DNA from: Motilibacter rhizosphaerae
Lineage (GTDB): Bacteria; Actinomycetota; Actinomycetes; Motilibacterales; Motilibacteraceae
Assembly: GCF_004216915.1 (NCBI RefSeq)
Contig: NZ_SGXD01000001.1
Span: 62,001-126,000 of the forward strand
Direction: 5' to 3'
DNA: 64,000 bases
Every line of letters begins with the position of its first letter. Within the stretch, counting starts at the first letter, position 1. Both the position numbers and the translations under genes were made by a program. The notes below the pieces were generated by a model that was given only the letters and a program-made list of their open reading frames with translations, had not been told where the DNA came from and did not search any database. Shown here one piece after another: positions 25,214 to 33,194 of this stretch.

Positions 25214-25290
25214 ACGAGCGCGCCGACGACGAGCACACCCACGACACCCACCACAGCCGCACCGACAGCCACGCAGAGAAGGAGCACTAG
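25210..25290 (+). CDS. Possible His-rich 26-residue peptide between reductase and FMN-binding genes
   Basis: GTG 25210 overlaps the reductase stop (GTGA). The frame codes for 26 residues, seven of them His, with many Asp/Glu (DDEHTHDTHHSRTDSHAEKEH). Its last codons double as the ribosome site (GAGAAGGAG) of the FMN-binding gene. It may be a real metal-binding micropeptide, a translational-coupling leader, or chance. Confidence 0.35.
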   Translation: MNERADDEHTHDTHHSRTDSHAEKEH

Positions 25291-25293
25291 GCG

Positions 25294-25812
25294 ATGCGAC
25301 GGATCACCGCATGGGCGGTCAGCACGGTCGCCGCGCTGGTGCTGCTCTTCTCCTACCGCACCAGCACCGCCGGCGTCATCGGCGGCGGCAGCAGCGCGGT
25401 CGCCGCGGCCTCGCCCGGCACGGACACGACGAGCAGCTCGCAGACGGGCAGCGACACCGGCACCGTCGCCCCGCAGCCCAGCACGAGCACGAGCACGAGC
25501 AGCAGCTCCGCCAGCGCGTCCACCACCACGACGACCACCAGCTACACCGGCTCCTCCGTCGACACCCGCTGGGGCCCGGTCCAGGTGAGGATCACCGTCA
25601 AGGCCGGGAGGATCACCGCCGTCGAGGCCGTCGTCTACCCGAGCGAGAACCCGCGCGACCAGGAGATCAACTCCTACGCGCTACCGGTCCTCCAGCAGGA
25701 GGCGCTGAAGGCGCAGAGCGCGAAGATCGACGCGGTCGGCGGCGCCACCGTCACCAGCGACGGCTACATCTCGACGCTGCAGTCCGCCATCGACGCCGCG
25801 CACCTGGGCTGA
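25294..25812 (+). CDS. Secreted or membrane-anchored FMN-binding-domain protein
   Basis: 172 residues. Residues 5-24 form one hydrophobic export or anchor segment. Residues 40-88 are a Ser/Thr-rich low-complexity linker. Residues 90-172 form an FMN-binding domain of the NqrC/RnfG type ending DAVGGATVTSDGY, where Thr152 in the G-A-T motif is the expected site of covalent FMN. The neighbouring apbE encodes the transferase that makes this bond. The set probably works as an extracytoplasmic electron carrier fed by the reductase. ATG 25294 has GAGAAGGAG upstream. Confidence 0.88.
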   Translation: MRRITAWAVSTVAALVLLFSYRTSTAGVIGGGSSAVAAASPGTDTTSSSQTGSDTGTVAPQPSTSTSTSSSSASASTTTTTTSYTGSSVDTRWGPVQVRITVKAGRITAVEAVVYPSENPRDQEINSYALPVLQQEALKAQSAKIDAVGGATVTSDGYISTLQSAIDAAHLG

Positions 25813-25815
25813 GCG

Positions 25816-26559
25816 GTGGACACCCTCCTCCAGCCGCGGCAGCGCTCCTGGGTCGAGCAGGTCATGGGCATGCCGATCAGCATCAGCATCCGCGCGGAGG
25901 ACCCGTCGAGCACCCGGGTCGAGCGGGCCGTCAGCGCCGCGTACGCCGTGCTGCGTGCCGTCGACGAGCGCTTCAGCACCTGGAAGCCCGGCAGCGAGGT
26001 CTCCCGGTACGCGCGCGGTGAGGTGGCCGCGCCGTCCGCCGAGCTCGCCGAGGTCCTCGCGCTCTGCGCGGAGGCGCAGGCGCGGACGGGCGGGAGCTTC
26101 GACCCGCACCTGCCGACCGGCTTCGACCCCTCCGGCCTGGTCAAGGGCTGGGCCGCCGAGCGCGCCGCCGACGAGCTGCGCGCCCTCGACGGCGCGGACT
26201 GGCTGCTCAACGCCGGTGGGGACGTCGTGCTCGCCGCGCCGTCCGGGCAGCCCTGGAACGTCGGCATCGAGGACCCCGCCGACCGCCGCCGCGTCCTCCG
26301 CGTCCTGCCGCGGACCGGCGGCGCGCTCGCCACGTCCGGCGCCGCGGCCCGCGGGGCGCACATCGTCGACCCGCGGACCGGGTCGGCCGCCGCGCCGCTG
26401 CTGCGCTCCGCGACGGTCTGCGGTCCGTCGCTGCTGTGGGCCGACGTCTACGCCACCGCGGCGTACGTGCTCGGCCGGGACGCGCTCGGCTGGATCGCCC
26501 GCCTGACCGGCTACTCCGCCCTGCTCGTCGACGCCGACGGGGCGCTGTTCTCGGTCTGA
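25816..26559 (+). CDS. apbE: FAD:protein FMN transferase
   Basis: 247 residues, on the short side for the family but complete. FDPSGLVKGWAAERA, LLNAGGDVVL, HIVDPRTG and SLLWADVYATAAYVLG are the ApbE motifs; the Asp of ADVYATA is a Mg ligand. The enzyme transfers FMN from FAD to a Thr of target proteins outside the cytoplasm. No signal peptide is seen from GTG 25816, so it may act in the cytoplasm or be exported with its target. It follows the FMN-binding gene by 3 bp. Confidence 0.92.
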   Translation: MDTLLQPRQRSWVEQVMGMPISISIRAEDPSSTRVERAVSAAYAVLRAVDERFSTWKPGSEVSRYARGEVAAPSAELAEVLALCAEAQARTGGSFDPHLPTGFDPSGLVKGWAAERAADELRALDGADWLLNAGGDVVLAAPSGQPWNVGIEDPADRRRVLRVLPRTGGALATSGAAARGAHIVDPRTGSAAAPLLRSATVCGPSLLWADVYATAAYVLGRDALGWIARLTGYSALLVDADGALFSV

Positions 26560-26694
26560 GCGACCGGCGTTCACCCGCTCGCCGCCCGCGGAGACCGCGA
26601 GCGGCGGTTAGCATGCCGAGGGCGACGACGCCTCCCCGTGCTCGACGACGAGCGCTCGACCACCAGTGCTCGACAGAACCCGGACGGACCGCGC

Positions 26695-27723
26695 ATGCCC
26701 CGCCTGCTGCCCTCGCTCGCCCTGCCCACGCTCACCGCGACGACGCTCGCGTCCCTGCTCGCCGCCGCTGCGCCGTCCGCGGACGCCGCCAGTGCGGGGC
26801 GGACCGTCAGCGTCCGCACTTCCGCGCAGCTGACCGCCGCCCTCGCGGGCGCCCGCGCCGGGGACCGGATCGTGCTGGCGCCGGGCACCTACACCGACGG
26901 GCGCGGGTTCACCGCTGCGGCGAACGGCACCGGCGCGAGGCCCATCACCCTGCAGGGCTCCCGCACGGCCGTGCTCGCGGGCACGAGCTACGGCGGGAAG
27001 TACGGCCTGCACATCACCGGCGACCACTGGAAGGTCGTCGGGCTCACGGTGCAGCACTGGGCGAAGGGCATCGTGCTGGACGGCTCGGTCGGCTCGGTGA
27101 TCGACTCGGTCGACGTCCACGACATCGGCGACGAGGGCATCCACTTCCGCAGCAGCTCGTCCGACGGGCTGGTGCAGCGCTCGACGGTGTCCCGCACGGG
27201 GCGCGCCAAGCCGCAGTTCGGCGAGGGCATCTACGTCGGGTCCGCCAACAAGAACTGGAAGAAGAAGGACGGCGCCACCACCTTCGGCGAGAACGGCGGC
27301 AAGGGCCCCGACCGCACGGACCGCGTCCGCATCATCGGCAACACGATCAGCGACACCGCTGCCGAGGGCATCGACGTCAAGGAGGGCACGACCGCCGGCG
27401 TCATCTCCGGCAACACCTTCGTCCACGCGGGCTACAGCGGGCAGAACTCCGCCGACTCGTGGGTGGACGTCAAGGGCAACGGGTGGACGGTCACCGGCAA
27501 CACCGGCAAGGGCGCGTGCGCCTCGGGTGACTCGTGCACCGACGCGTTCCAGGTGCACGTCGTCTACGCGGGCTGGGGGACCGGCAACACCTTCCGCGCC
27601 AACACGGTCTCCGGCGTGCCGGGCTACGTCGTGGGGGTCTACCCCACGGACACGCCGACCACGGTCGCCTGCAACGACACGGGAGCGGCGCTCGGCCCGA
27701 GCAACATCGCCTGCTCGGGCTGA
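26695..27723 (+). CDS. Secreted right-handed parallel beta-helix protein
   Basis: 342 residues from ATG 26695, which puts the signal peptide (to about residue 31, S-A-D-A) first; a GTG at 26638 in frame would add 19 unlikely residues. The mature chain repeats beta-helix rungs: APGTYTDGRGFTA, GLHITGDHWKVVGLTVQHW, VIDSVDVHDIGDEGIHFRSS, RIIGNTISDTAAEGIDVKEG, VISGNTFVHAG. This is the NosD/pectate-lyase-like fold of secreted polysaccharide-active enzymes. Cys pairs near the C-terminus may form disulfides. A second protein of this fold is at 37530. Substrate unknown. Confidence 0.82.
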   Translation: MPRLLPSLALPTLTATTLASLLAAAAPSADAASAGRTVSVRTSAQLTAALAGARAGDRIVLAPGTYTDGRGFTAAANGTGARPITLQGSRTAVLAGTSYGGKYGLHITGDHWKVVGLTVQHWAKGIVLDGSVGSVIDSVDVHDIGDEGIHFRSSSSDGLVQRSTVSRTGRAKPQFGEGIYVGSANKNWKKKDGATTFGENGGKGPDRTDRVRIIGNTISDTAAEGIDVKEGTTAGVISGNTFVHAGYSGQNSADSWVDVKGNGWTVTGNTGKGACASGDSCTDAFQVHVVYAGWGTGNTFRANTVSGVPGYVVGVYPTDTPTTVACNDTGAALGPSNIACSG

Positions 27724-27765
27724 GCGCCGCTCCGCGGCCGCGCGGGGGTCATAGGTGCAGGGGTC

Positions 27766-29376
27766 CTAGGCCAGGTCGAGGACCTCGGAGGCGCTCTGCG
27801 GCAGGAAGGGCATCTCGCGCTTCGCGCCCTCGCGCTGCTCGTTGCGCTTGTGGATCGCGACGCCCGCGACGAGCGTCAGCCCGACGAAGAGCAGCGCGCT
27901 CCAGCGCAGCCACCAGGTGTGCCCGGTGAGGTCGTAGACCGCGGCCCGCGGCCACAGCAGGTTGACCGCCATGGCGACCTGGAAGACGACCGCGAGCACG
28001 TTGAGCGGGATCCCCCAGCGGCCCAGGCCGAACAGCGGCGCACCGTGCTCGTCGACGCCGTCGAGCACGACGCCGTCGCGGCGGTGCCGGATGCGCTCGA
28101 GCAGCAGCGGGACCGTGACGCCGAGGTACGCCAGGTAGAGCATCCCGATGCAGAGGCTCGCGAGGGCCGTGAAGATGGCGCTCTGCTTGACGTTGACGAG
28201 CAGGACGATCGCCGCACCGACGCCGACCACGAGGGTCGACACGACGGGCGCGCCGTTCTTCGACGAGACCGTCGACAGCGCGCCGGAGAACGGCAGGGAC
28301 CGCTCGCGGGCCATGGAGTAGACCATGCGGCTGCCGGCCGTCTGGATCGCCAGCGTGCAGGCGAAGACCGCCACCGCGACGTCGGCGAGGATGATCTTGC
28401 CGCCCACCGAGCCGAAGACCGCGTCTAGCACCGCGGGGAGGCCGATGCTCGACAGCGTGCCGTCGGTGAGGCTGGGCGCGGCGAGGATGCCGCCGAGCAG
28501 CAGGAGCATGCCGAGCACGCCGGACACGGTGAGCGAGCGGACGATGGTGCGCGGGGTCGTGCGCCGCGGCGCGTGCGTCTCCTCGGAGAGCTCGCCGGCG
28601 GAGTCGAAGCCCACCATGACGTACGCCGCCATGAGCCCGGAGGCCGCCCACGCCCAGACGTGGTTCGCGTGCGCCGGCGTCGTGGTGCCCGTGGTGTGGA
28701 CGACGGTGCCGAGCCCGCGCTTGAGGTGGGTGAAGAGCATGACGAGCACGACGGCGACACCGACGAGCTCGAGGACCACGCCGGCAGTGTTGATGCGCGA
28801 CATCAGCTGCACGCTGAGCGCGTTCACGGTCGTGGTGATCGCGAGCAGGACGATGCCGAGCAGGACGGCGTTGCCCGCACCGGACGAGGACGTCGGCGAG
28901 CTGTCGGCGCCCGAGCCCCCGACGATCTGGAACCCCGTCCAGATCTGCGGGAGGATCGCCTGCAGCGCGATGGCTGCTGCGGCGGTCGTGAGGATCTGCG
29001 CCACGATCATCACCCAGCCGGTGAACCACCCGAAGGTCGGTCCGGCGAGCCGGCTCGACCACTGGTAGATCGCGCCGGAGATCGGGTAGCGCGCGGCCAG
29101 CGTGGCGAAGTTGTACGCCACGAGCAGCTGGCCGATGAACACCACCGGCCACGTCCAGAAGAACGCCGCGCCGCCGAACCCGAAGCCGATGAAGAAGAAC
29201 TGGTCGACGGTCGTGAGGATCGAGACGAACGAGAAGCCGGCGGCGAAGGACGCGAACGTGCCGACGCCGCGGTGCAGCTCCTGCCGGTAGCTCCCGAGGT
29301 GCAGCCCCGGGACGTGCGGGGCGTGGGAGTGGTGCGTTCCCTGCCCGCCCTGTGGTGTGGCGTCTACAGCCGTCAT
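27766..29376 (-). CDS. APC-family amino acid permease
   Basis: 536 residues with about 12 membrane helices. The N-terminus is His-rich and cytoplasmic; FASFAAGFSFVSILTTVDQFFFIGFGFGG opens helix 1, and LAARYPISGAIYQWSSRLAGPTFGWFTGWVM is the usual stretch around helix 3. It resembles GABA/choline/polyamine-type permeases (BAT1/GabP-like). ATG 29376 has AAGGA upstream. A perfect palindrome lies 18 bp before the start. With the GlnT-like ligase and hydrolase nearby it suggests uptake of an amine or amino acid for nitrogen. Confidence 0.87.
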   Translation of the reverse strand: MTAVDATPQGGQGTHHSHAPHVPGLHLGSYRQELHRGVGTFASFAAGFSFVSILTTVDQFFFIGFGFGGAAFFWTWPVVFIGQLLVAYNFATLAARYPISGAIYQWSSRLAGPTFGWFTGWVMIVAQILTTAAAAIALQAILPQIWTGFQIVGGSGADSSPTSSSGAGNAVLLGIVLLAITTTVNALSVQLMSRINTAGVVLELVGVAVVLVMLFTHLKRGLGTVVHTTGTTTPAHANHVWAWAASGLMAAYVMVGFDSAGELSEETHAPRRTTPRTIVRSLTVSGVLGMLLLLGGILAAPSLTDGTLSSIGLPAVLDAVFGSVGGKIILADVAVAVFACTLAIQTAGSRMVYSMARERSLPFSGALSTVSSKNGAPVVSTLVVGVGAAIVLLVNVKQSAIFTALASLCIGMLYLAYLGVTVPLLLERIRHRRDGVVLDGVDEHGAPLFGLGRWGIPLNVLAVVFQVAMAVNLLWPRAAVYDLTGHTWWLRWSALLFVGLTLVAGVAIHKRNEQREGAKREMPFLPQSASEVLDLA

Positions 29377-29393
29377 GGTCTGTTCCTTCTGGG

Positions 29394-29407
29394 AGGATAT
29401 CTATCCT
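29394..29407. promoter_or_regulatory. Palindrome upstream of the APC permease
   Basis: AGGATATCTATCCT: AGGATA and TATCCT pair perfectly around TC. It sits in the permease promoter region, between the permease start and the end of the hydrolase gene. A TetR-type regulator is encoded at 30497, so it may be its operator; this is inference. Confidence 0.45.
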
Positions 29408-29465
29408 GGTTAGAAACTCTGCCGGTACGGCGTTTCGAGCGACCGCGCCGGATGTGAACTCGGGG

Positions 29466-30449
29466 TTACCGATGCGGCGCCAGCAGCTCGCGGGCGGCCG
29501 CCGCGACCGCCGCCGTCACCTCGGGCAGGTGGCCCGGACGGCCGGCGATGTGGCCGTACGGCGAGTCGATCGGGCGCAGCTCACCCCGGGCGAGGCAGGC
29601 CGTCTCGAGCGCGTTCTCGGCGACGGTGAAGTACGCGTCGGTGGTCGACGGCATGACGACGGCCCTCGCGCGTACTGCCGTCAAGGCCTGCTGCCACGAC
29701 TTCTCCGGGCCGACGAGGTCCGCGCTGCGCCAGGTGCGCAGCATGGTGAGCAGGTCCGCCGCGCTCCACGTCGCGTGGTCGTCGGCCCAGTCGCGGCGCA
29801 GGTCCTCCAGCGAGGCGTACCCGTCAGCGCGCCACAGCCCGTCGCGGAAGTACGCCAGCGAGTACGCCCACCCGGCGTACGCCCGGCCGAACACCCGCAG
29901 CCAGTGCTCCTCCTCCGCCGGCACCTCGAGCGCCCGCTCGAGCAGCGGGGCGAGGCCCTCGAGGAACATCTCGTTGAGCGGCCAGCACCGCGCGCTCGCG
30001 CACACGGGCAGGATCGCGTCGACGAGCTCGGGGTACGCCGTCGCCCAGCCCCACGCCTGCAGGCCCCCCATCGACCAGCCGGCGACGAGGGCGACGCGGG
30101 TGACGCCGAGGTGCTCGAGCAGCCGGCGCTGCAGGGCGACGTCGTCGCTGACGCGGACCACCGGGTCCGTCCGCGGGTCCCACGACCGCCCGTCGGCGTG
30201 GCGCACGGAGGACCGGCCGTTGCCCACCATGTCGGGCACCACGACGTACCAGTGCTCGGGGTCGAACGGCAGGCCGGGCCCGATCCACGGCAGGTAGCTG
30301 TCGGCGGTGCCGGTGTAGTAGGTCGGCAGCACGATGCAGTTCGCGCCGTCCGCCGCGAGCGTGCCGTGTGTGGTGTAGGAGAGCTCGACGTCGGCGACGA
30401 CGTCCGTGCCCTCGGGGCGCCAGTCCAGACGCAGCCGGGCGGATGTCAT
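29466..30449 (-). CDS. Alpha/beta hydrolase of the homoserine O-acetyltransferase (MetX-like) group
   Basis: 327 residues. GWSMGG gives nucleophile Ser126; PSTTDAYFTV carries the likely acid and YGHIAGRPG the catalytic His. The start (LSYTTHGTLAADGANCIVLPTYYTGTADSYLPWIGPG) is that of MetX-like proteins. It lacks the usual MetX length at the end, so it is more likely a hydrolase or acyltransferase of unknown substrate than MetX itself. Start ATG 30449, divergent from the TetR gene 47 bp away. Confidence 0.78.
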   Translation of the reverse strand: MTSARLRLDWRPEGTDVVADVELSYTTHGTLAADGANCIVLPTYYTGTADSYLPWIGPGLPFDPEHWYVVVPDMVGNGRSSVRHADGRSWDPRTDPVVRVSDDVALQRRLLEHLGVTRVALVAGWSMGGLQAWGWATAYPELVDAILPVCASARCWPLNEMFLEGLAPLLERALEVPAEEEHWLRVFGRAYAGWAYSLAYFRDGLWRADGYASLEDLRRDWADDHATWSAADLLTMLRTWRSADLVGPEKSWQQALTAVRARAVVMPSTTDAYFTVAENALETACLARGELRPIDSPYGHIAGRPGHLPEVTAAVAAAARELLAPHR

Positions 30450-30496
30450 GCTGGTGAGCCGGAGCGGGTCGGGCGGGACCGTGAGGGGGAGGCCGA

Positions 30497-31240
30497 GTGG
30501 CGGGACGCGGAGCGGCCGGTGGCACGGGCGGCCGCCGGCGCGCGGACGGCTCCCGCTCGGAGAGCCCCCGCGACGAGATCATCCGCGTCGCGGCCCGGCT
30601 GTTCGCGGAGCAGGGCTACGCCGCCACGACGATGAAGGGCATCGCCGAGGCCGCGGGGCTGCGCCAGCCGTCGGTCTACTACTGGTTCCGGGACAAGGAG
30701 GCCCTTCTCCACGCGACGGCCTCGGTGAACCGCTTCTCGGCGCAGGTGGTGGTCGGGCTGGGGAAGTCGCCGGCGAGCGTGCCCGCGCGGCTCTACCGGT
30801 TGCTGTTCGAGGACACCAAGCACATCTGCGAGCTGGCGCCGCTGGACTACGCCGAGGTCGAGCGCGTCGCGTACGCGCGGCCGGACGAGTTCGCGGAGTT
30901 CTGGTCGGACTACCGCGCGCTCTACGACGGCATCGTCGAGCTGGTGACCGCGGGGATGCGCACGGAGGAGTTCCATCAGGGGGACCCTTCGATGGCGGGG
31001 GTGGTGGCCCTGGGCATGAACGAGGGGCTGCAGAAGCTGCACCGCTACAGGAGCGGTGCAGGCGGTCCGTTGGGACTGCCCGCGCCGGTGCCGGAGCTCG
31101 CCGACCCCGTGGCGGTAGCGCACTCCAGCGCCGGCACGACGCTGTCCGCCCTGCTGGCGGACCCGTCTCGGCTCGGCGGTGTGCGCGACGAGGCGATGGA
31201 GATCGAGCTGGAGGGGGCCGGCGAGGAGCCGACCCCCTAG
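30497..31240 (+). CDS. TetR-family transcriptional regulator
   Basis: 247 residues. After a basic Gly/Arg tail, residues about 25-75 are the DNA-binding helices: IIRVAARLFAEQGYAATTMKGIAEAAGLRQPSVYYWFRDKEALLHAT. The C-terminal helices bind an unknown ligand. GTG 30497 has GAGGGGGAGG upstream. It diverges from the MetX-like hydrolase and is near the permease and ligase genes, which are the likely targets. Confidence 0.88.
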   Translation: MAGRGAAGGTGGRRRADGSRSESPRDEIIRVAARLFAEQGYAATTMKGIAEAAGLRQPSVYYWFRDKEALLHATASVNRFSAQVVVGLGKSPASVPARLYRLLFEDTKHICELAPLDYAEVERVAYARPDEFAEFWSDYRALYDGIVELVTAGMRTEEFHQGDPSMAGVVALGMNEGLQKLHRYRSGAGGPLGLPAPVPELADPVAVAHSSAGTTLSALLADPSRLGGVRDEAMEIELEGAGEEPTP

Positions 31241-31244
31241 CCCG

Positions 31245-32633
31245 TCAGAAGAACTCGAGGTAGCGCTCGGTCTCCCACTGCGAGACGTGGGCGTTGTACG
31301 CGTCGACCTCCGCGCGCTTCACCTCGAGGAACGCCGCGTGCATGTCGGCGCCGAAGACCTCGCGCGTCAGCGGGTCCGCCTCGAACGCGTCGAGCGCGTC
31401 GCCCAAGCTCGTCGGCAGGTGCGAGATCCCGCGTGCTGCCAGCTCGTCCTCGCCGAGGAGGTACATGTTCTCCACGTTCGGCGCACCGGGGTCGGCGGCG
31501 GCGCGGATCCCCTCGAGCCCGGCGGCGAGCATGAGCGCTGCCGCGAGGTACGGGTTGTTGGCGGAGTCGGCGGCACGGCACTCCACGCGGCCACCGGCGA
31601 GCGGGATGCGCAGCATGTTGGTCCGGTTGTTGCCGCCGTAGCAGCCGAAGATCGGCGCCCAGGTGAAGCCGGAGTTGTTGGACCGGCGGATCAGCCGCTT
31701 GTAGCTGTTGACCGTCGGTGCCACGACGGCGCAGATCGCCGGGGCGTGCTTGAGGACACCGGCGATGAACTGGTAGCCCAGCTCGCTGAGCCCGAGCCCG
31801 CGCGGGTCGTCGTCGGTGGCGAACAGGTTGCTGCCAGCGGCATCGGCCAGCGACATGTTCATGTGCCCGGCGCTGCCGGTCTGGTCCGCGAAGGGCTTCG
31901 GCATGAAGGTCGCGATCGCCCCGTGCTGGTGCGCCATCTCGCTGAGCATGAGGCGGAAGTAGGTCAGCCGGTCGGCGGTCGTGACCGCGTCGGCGTAGCC
32001 GAAGTCGGTCTCGAACTGGCCGTTGCCGTCCTCGTGGTCGAACGAGTAGACACCGAAGCCCGCCTCGTCCATGGCCGTCACGAGCTCGTCGACGATGCCG
32101 AAGGTGCGGAGCAGGCTGCGGCTGTCGTAGCACGGCTTCGCCAGGTCGTCGGCGTCGGCGAGCGGAGCCAGCGTGCCGTCGTCCTTGCGGCGCAGCAGGT
32201 AGAACTCGGTCTCGACGCCCAGGTTGAACGTGTAGCCCAGCTCAGCCGCGGCGGCCGTCGCGCGCTGCAGGATGCCGCGGCTGCACGCGTCGAAGACGCC
32301 GCCCTTGTAGTGCAGGGTGCTCGGGAACCACGCCACGTCAGGGCGGCTCGGCAGCACGAACCAGCGGCTGAGGTCCGGCACCGCCGCGACCTCCTCGTCG
32401 CTGACCTCCTGCGGCACGCCGTCGAGGGCCGCGCCGGTGAACAGCTCGCTGCCGCCGACCGCGTCGGCGAGGTGGCCGACGGGGACGACCTTGGACTTCG
32501 ACTTCCCGTGCACGTCGACGAAGCTCACCATCGCGTACCGGATCTTGCGGCTGTAGAGCTCGGCGACGACGGCCGCGACGTCGGAGGAGGCAGGGTCGGT
32601 CGTGCGGCTCTCGGGGACGGCGCTGGTCGTCAT
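31245..32633 (-). CDS. Type III glutamate-ammonia ligase (GlnT) / gamma-glutamylmethylamide synthetase-like
   Basis: 462 residues. Glutamine synthetase fold: GVETEFYLL supplies metal-binding Glu residues, TGSAGHMNMSLAD is the GxHxxxS ammonia/glutamate site, NNRTNMLRIP the ATP/phosphate loop, VECRAADSANNPYLAAALMLAAGLEGI the C-terminal motif. Length and the VSFVDVHGKSKSKVVP start fit GlnT/GmaS proteins rather than GlnA. These ligate glutamate with ammonia or a small amine. ATG 32633 has GAGGAGC upstream. A 23-bp perfect palindrome lies 17 bp before it. Confidence 0.85.
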   Translation of the reverse strand: MTTSAVPESRTTDPASSDVAAVVAELYSRKIRYAMVSFVDVHGKSKSKVVPVGHLADAVGGSELFTGAALDGVPQEVSDEEVAAVPDLSRWFVLPSRPDVAWFPSTLHYKGGVFDACSRGILQRATAAAAELGYTFNLGVETEFYLLRRKDDGTLAPLADADDLAKPCYDSRSLLRTFGIVDELVTAMDEAGFGVYSFDHEDGNGQFETDFGYADAVTTADRLTYFRLMLSEMAHQHGAIATFMPKPFADQTGSAGHMNMSLADAAGSNLFATDDDPRGLGLSELGYQFIAGVLKHAPAICAVVAPTVNSYKRLIRRSNNSGFTWAPIFGCYGGNNRTNMLRIPLAGGRVECRAADSANNPYLAAALMLAAGLEGIRAAADPGAPNVENMYLLGEDELAARGISHLPTSLGDALDAFEADPLTREVFGADMHAAFLEVKRAEVDAYNAHVSQWETERYLEFF

Positions 32634-32649
32634 CGGTGCTCCTCGTCGC

Positions 32650-32672
32650 GGTTTCAATACGGTATTGAAACC
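32650..32672. promoter_or_regulatory. Perfect 23-bp palindrome before the GlnT-like gene
   Basis: GGTTTCAATAC (32650-32660) and GTATTGAAACC (32662-32672) pair perfectly around one G. It is AT-rich for this region and lies in the 86-bp gap between the MarR stop and the ligase start, so it is a strong operator candidate for the ligase. Confidence 0.7.
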
Positions 32673-32719
32673 GTGCCGCCGTCTCGTGTCGGGGAGCGTC
32701 CTCCGGTGTGAAATCGGTG

Positions 32720-33139
32720 TTACAGCGCCGGGCTCTCGAGAGCGCGGTCGAGCAGGGCTCCGAGCTGGTCGAGCTCGCGTGCGTCCAGGCCGGCGAAGGA
32801 CCTGCCGGCGACCGAGGCGACCCGCTCCGCCCCCTGCGCCCGGACGGCCTCGCCCGCCTCGGTGATCCGGTGGCGGACGGCCCGCCCGGGGCCGGGTACG
32901 CGCTCGATGAGCCCGCGGTCGACCATCCGCCCCGCCAGCGTGCCGAAGGACTGGTCGGTCTGGAACGTCAGCAGCGCGAGGTCGTGGAGGGAGGCGTCGG
33001 GGTGCGCGTGCAGGTGGCGCAGGACGTCCCACTGCACGAGCGAGACGCCGAGGTCGGCGAGGGCGGCGGTCAGCGCGCGGTGGTGGCGGTGCTGGAGGCG
33101 CTTGACCGACAGCGCGACCTCCTCGACGGAACGGCTCAT
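32720..33139 (-). CDS. MarR-family transcriptional regulator
   Basis: 139 residues. VSLVQWDVLRHLHAHPDASLHDLALLTFQTDQSFGTLAGRMVDRGLIERVPGPGRAVRHRITEAGEAV is the winged helix; the wing lacks the usual D-x-R and has PGRAVRHR instead, as in HTH proteins of the same group. Start ATG 33139. It diverges from the hydrolase at 33195 across a perfect dyad and is followed in the same direction by the GlnT-like gene. Confidence 0.85.
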   Translation of the reverse strand: MSRSVEEVALSVKRLQHRHHRALTAALADLGVSLVQWDVLRHLHAHPDASLHDLALLTFQTDQSFGTLAGRMVDRGLIERVPGPGRAVRHRITEAGEAVRAQGAERVASVAGRSFAGLDARELDQLGALLDRALESPAL

Positions 33140-33167
33140 GCCGGCAGCGTACCTACGCTTGCTTATC

Positions 33168-33193
33168 TCAGGAACCTGATCTAAGGTTCCTGA
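33168..33193. promoter_or_regulatory. Operator-like dyad between MarR and hydrolase genes
   Basis: TCAGGAACCT (33168-33177) and AGGTTCCTGA (33184-33193) are perfect inverted repeats with a 6-bp spacer, ending one base before the hydrolase ATG. Bound MarR would cover both starts. Confidence 0.65.
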
Positions 33194-33194
33194 C

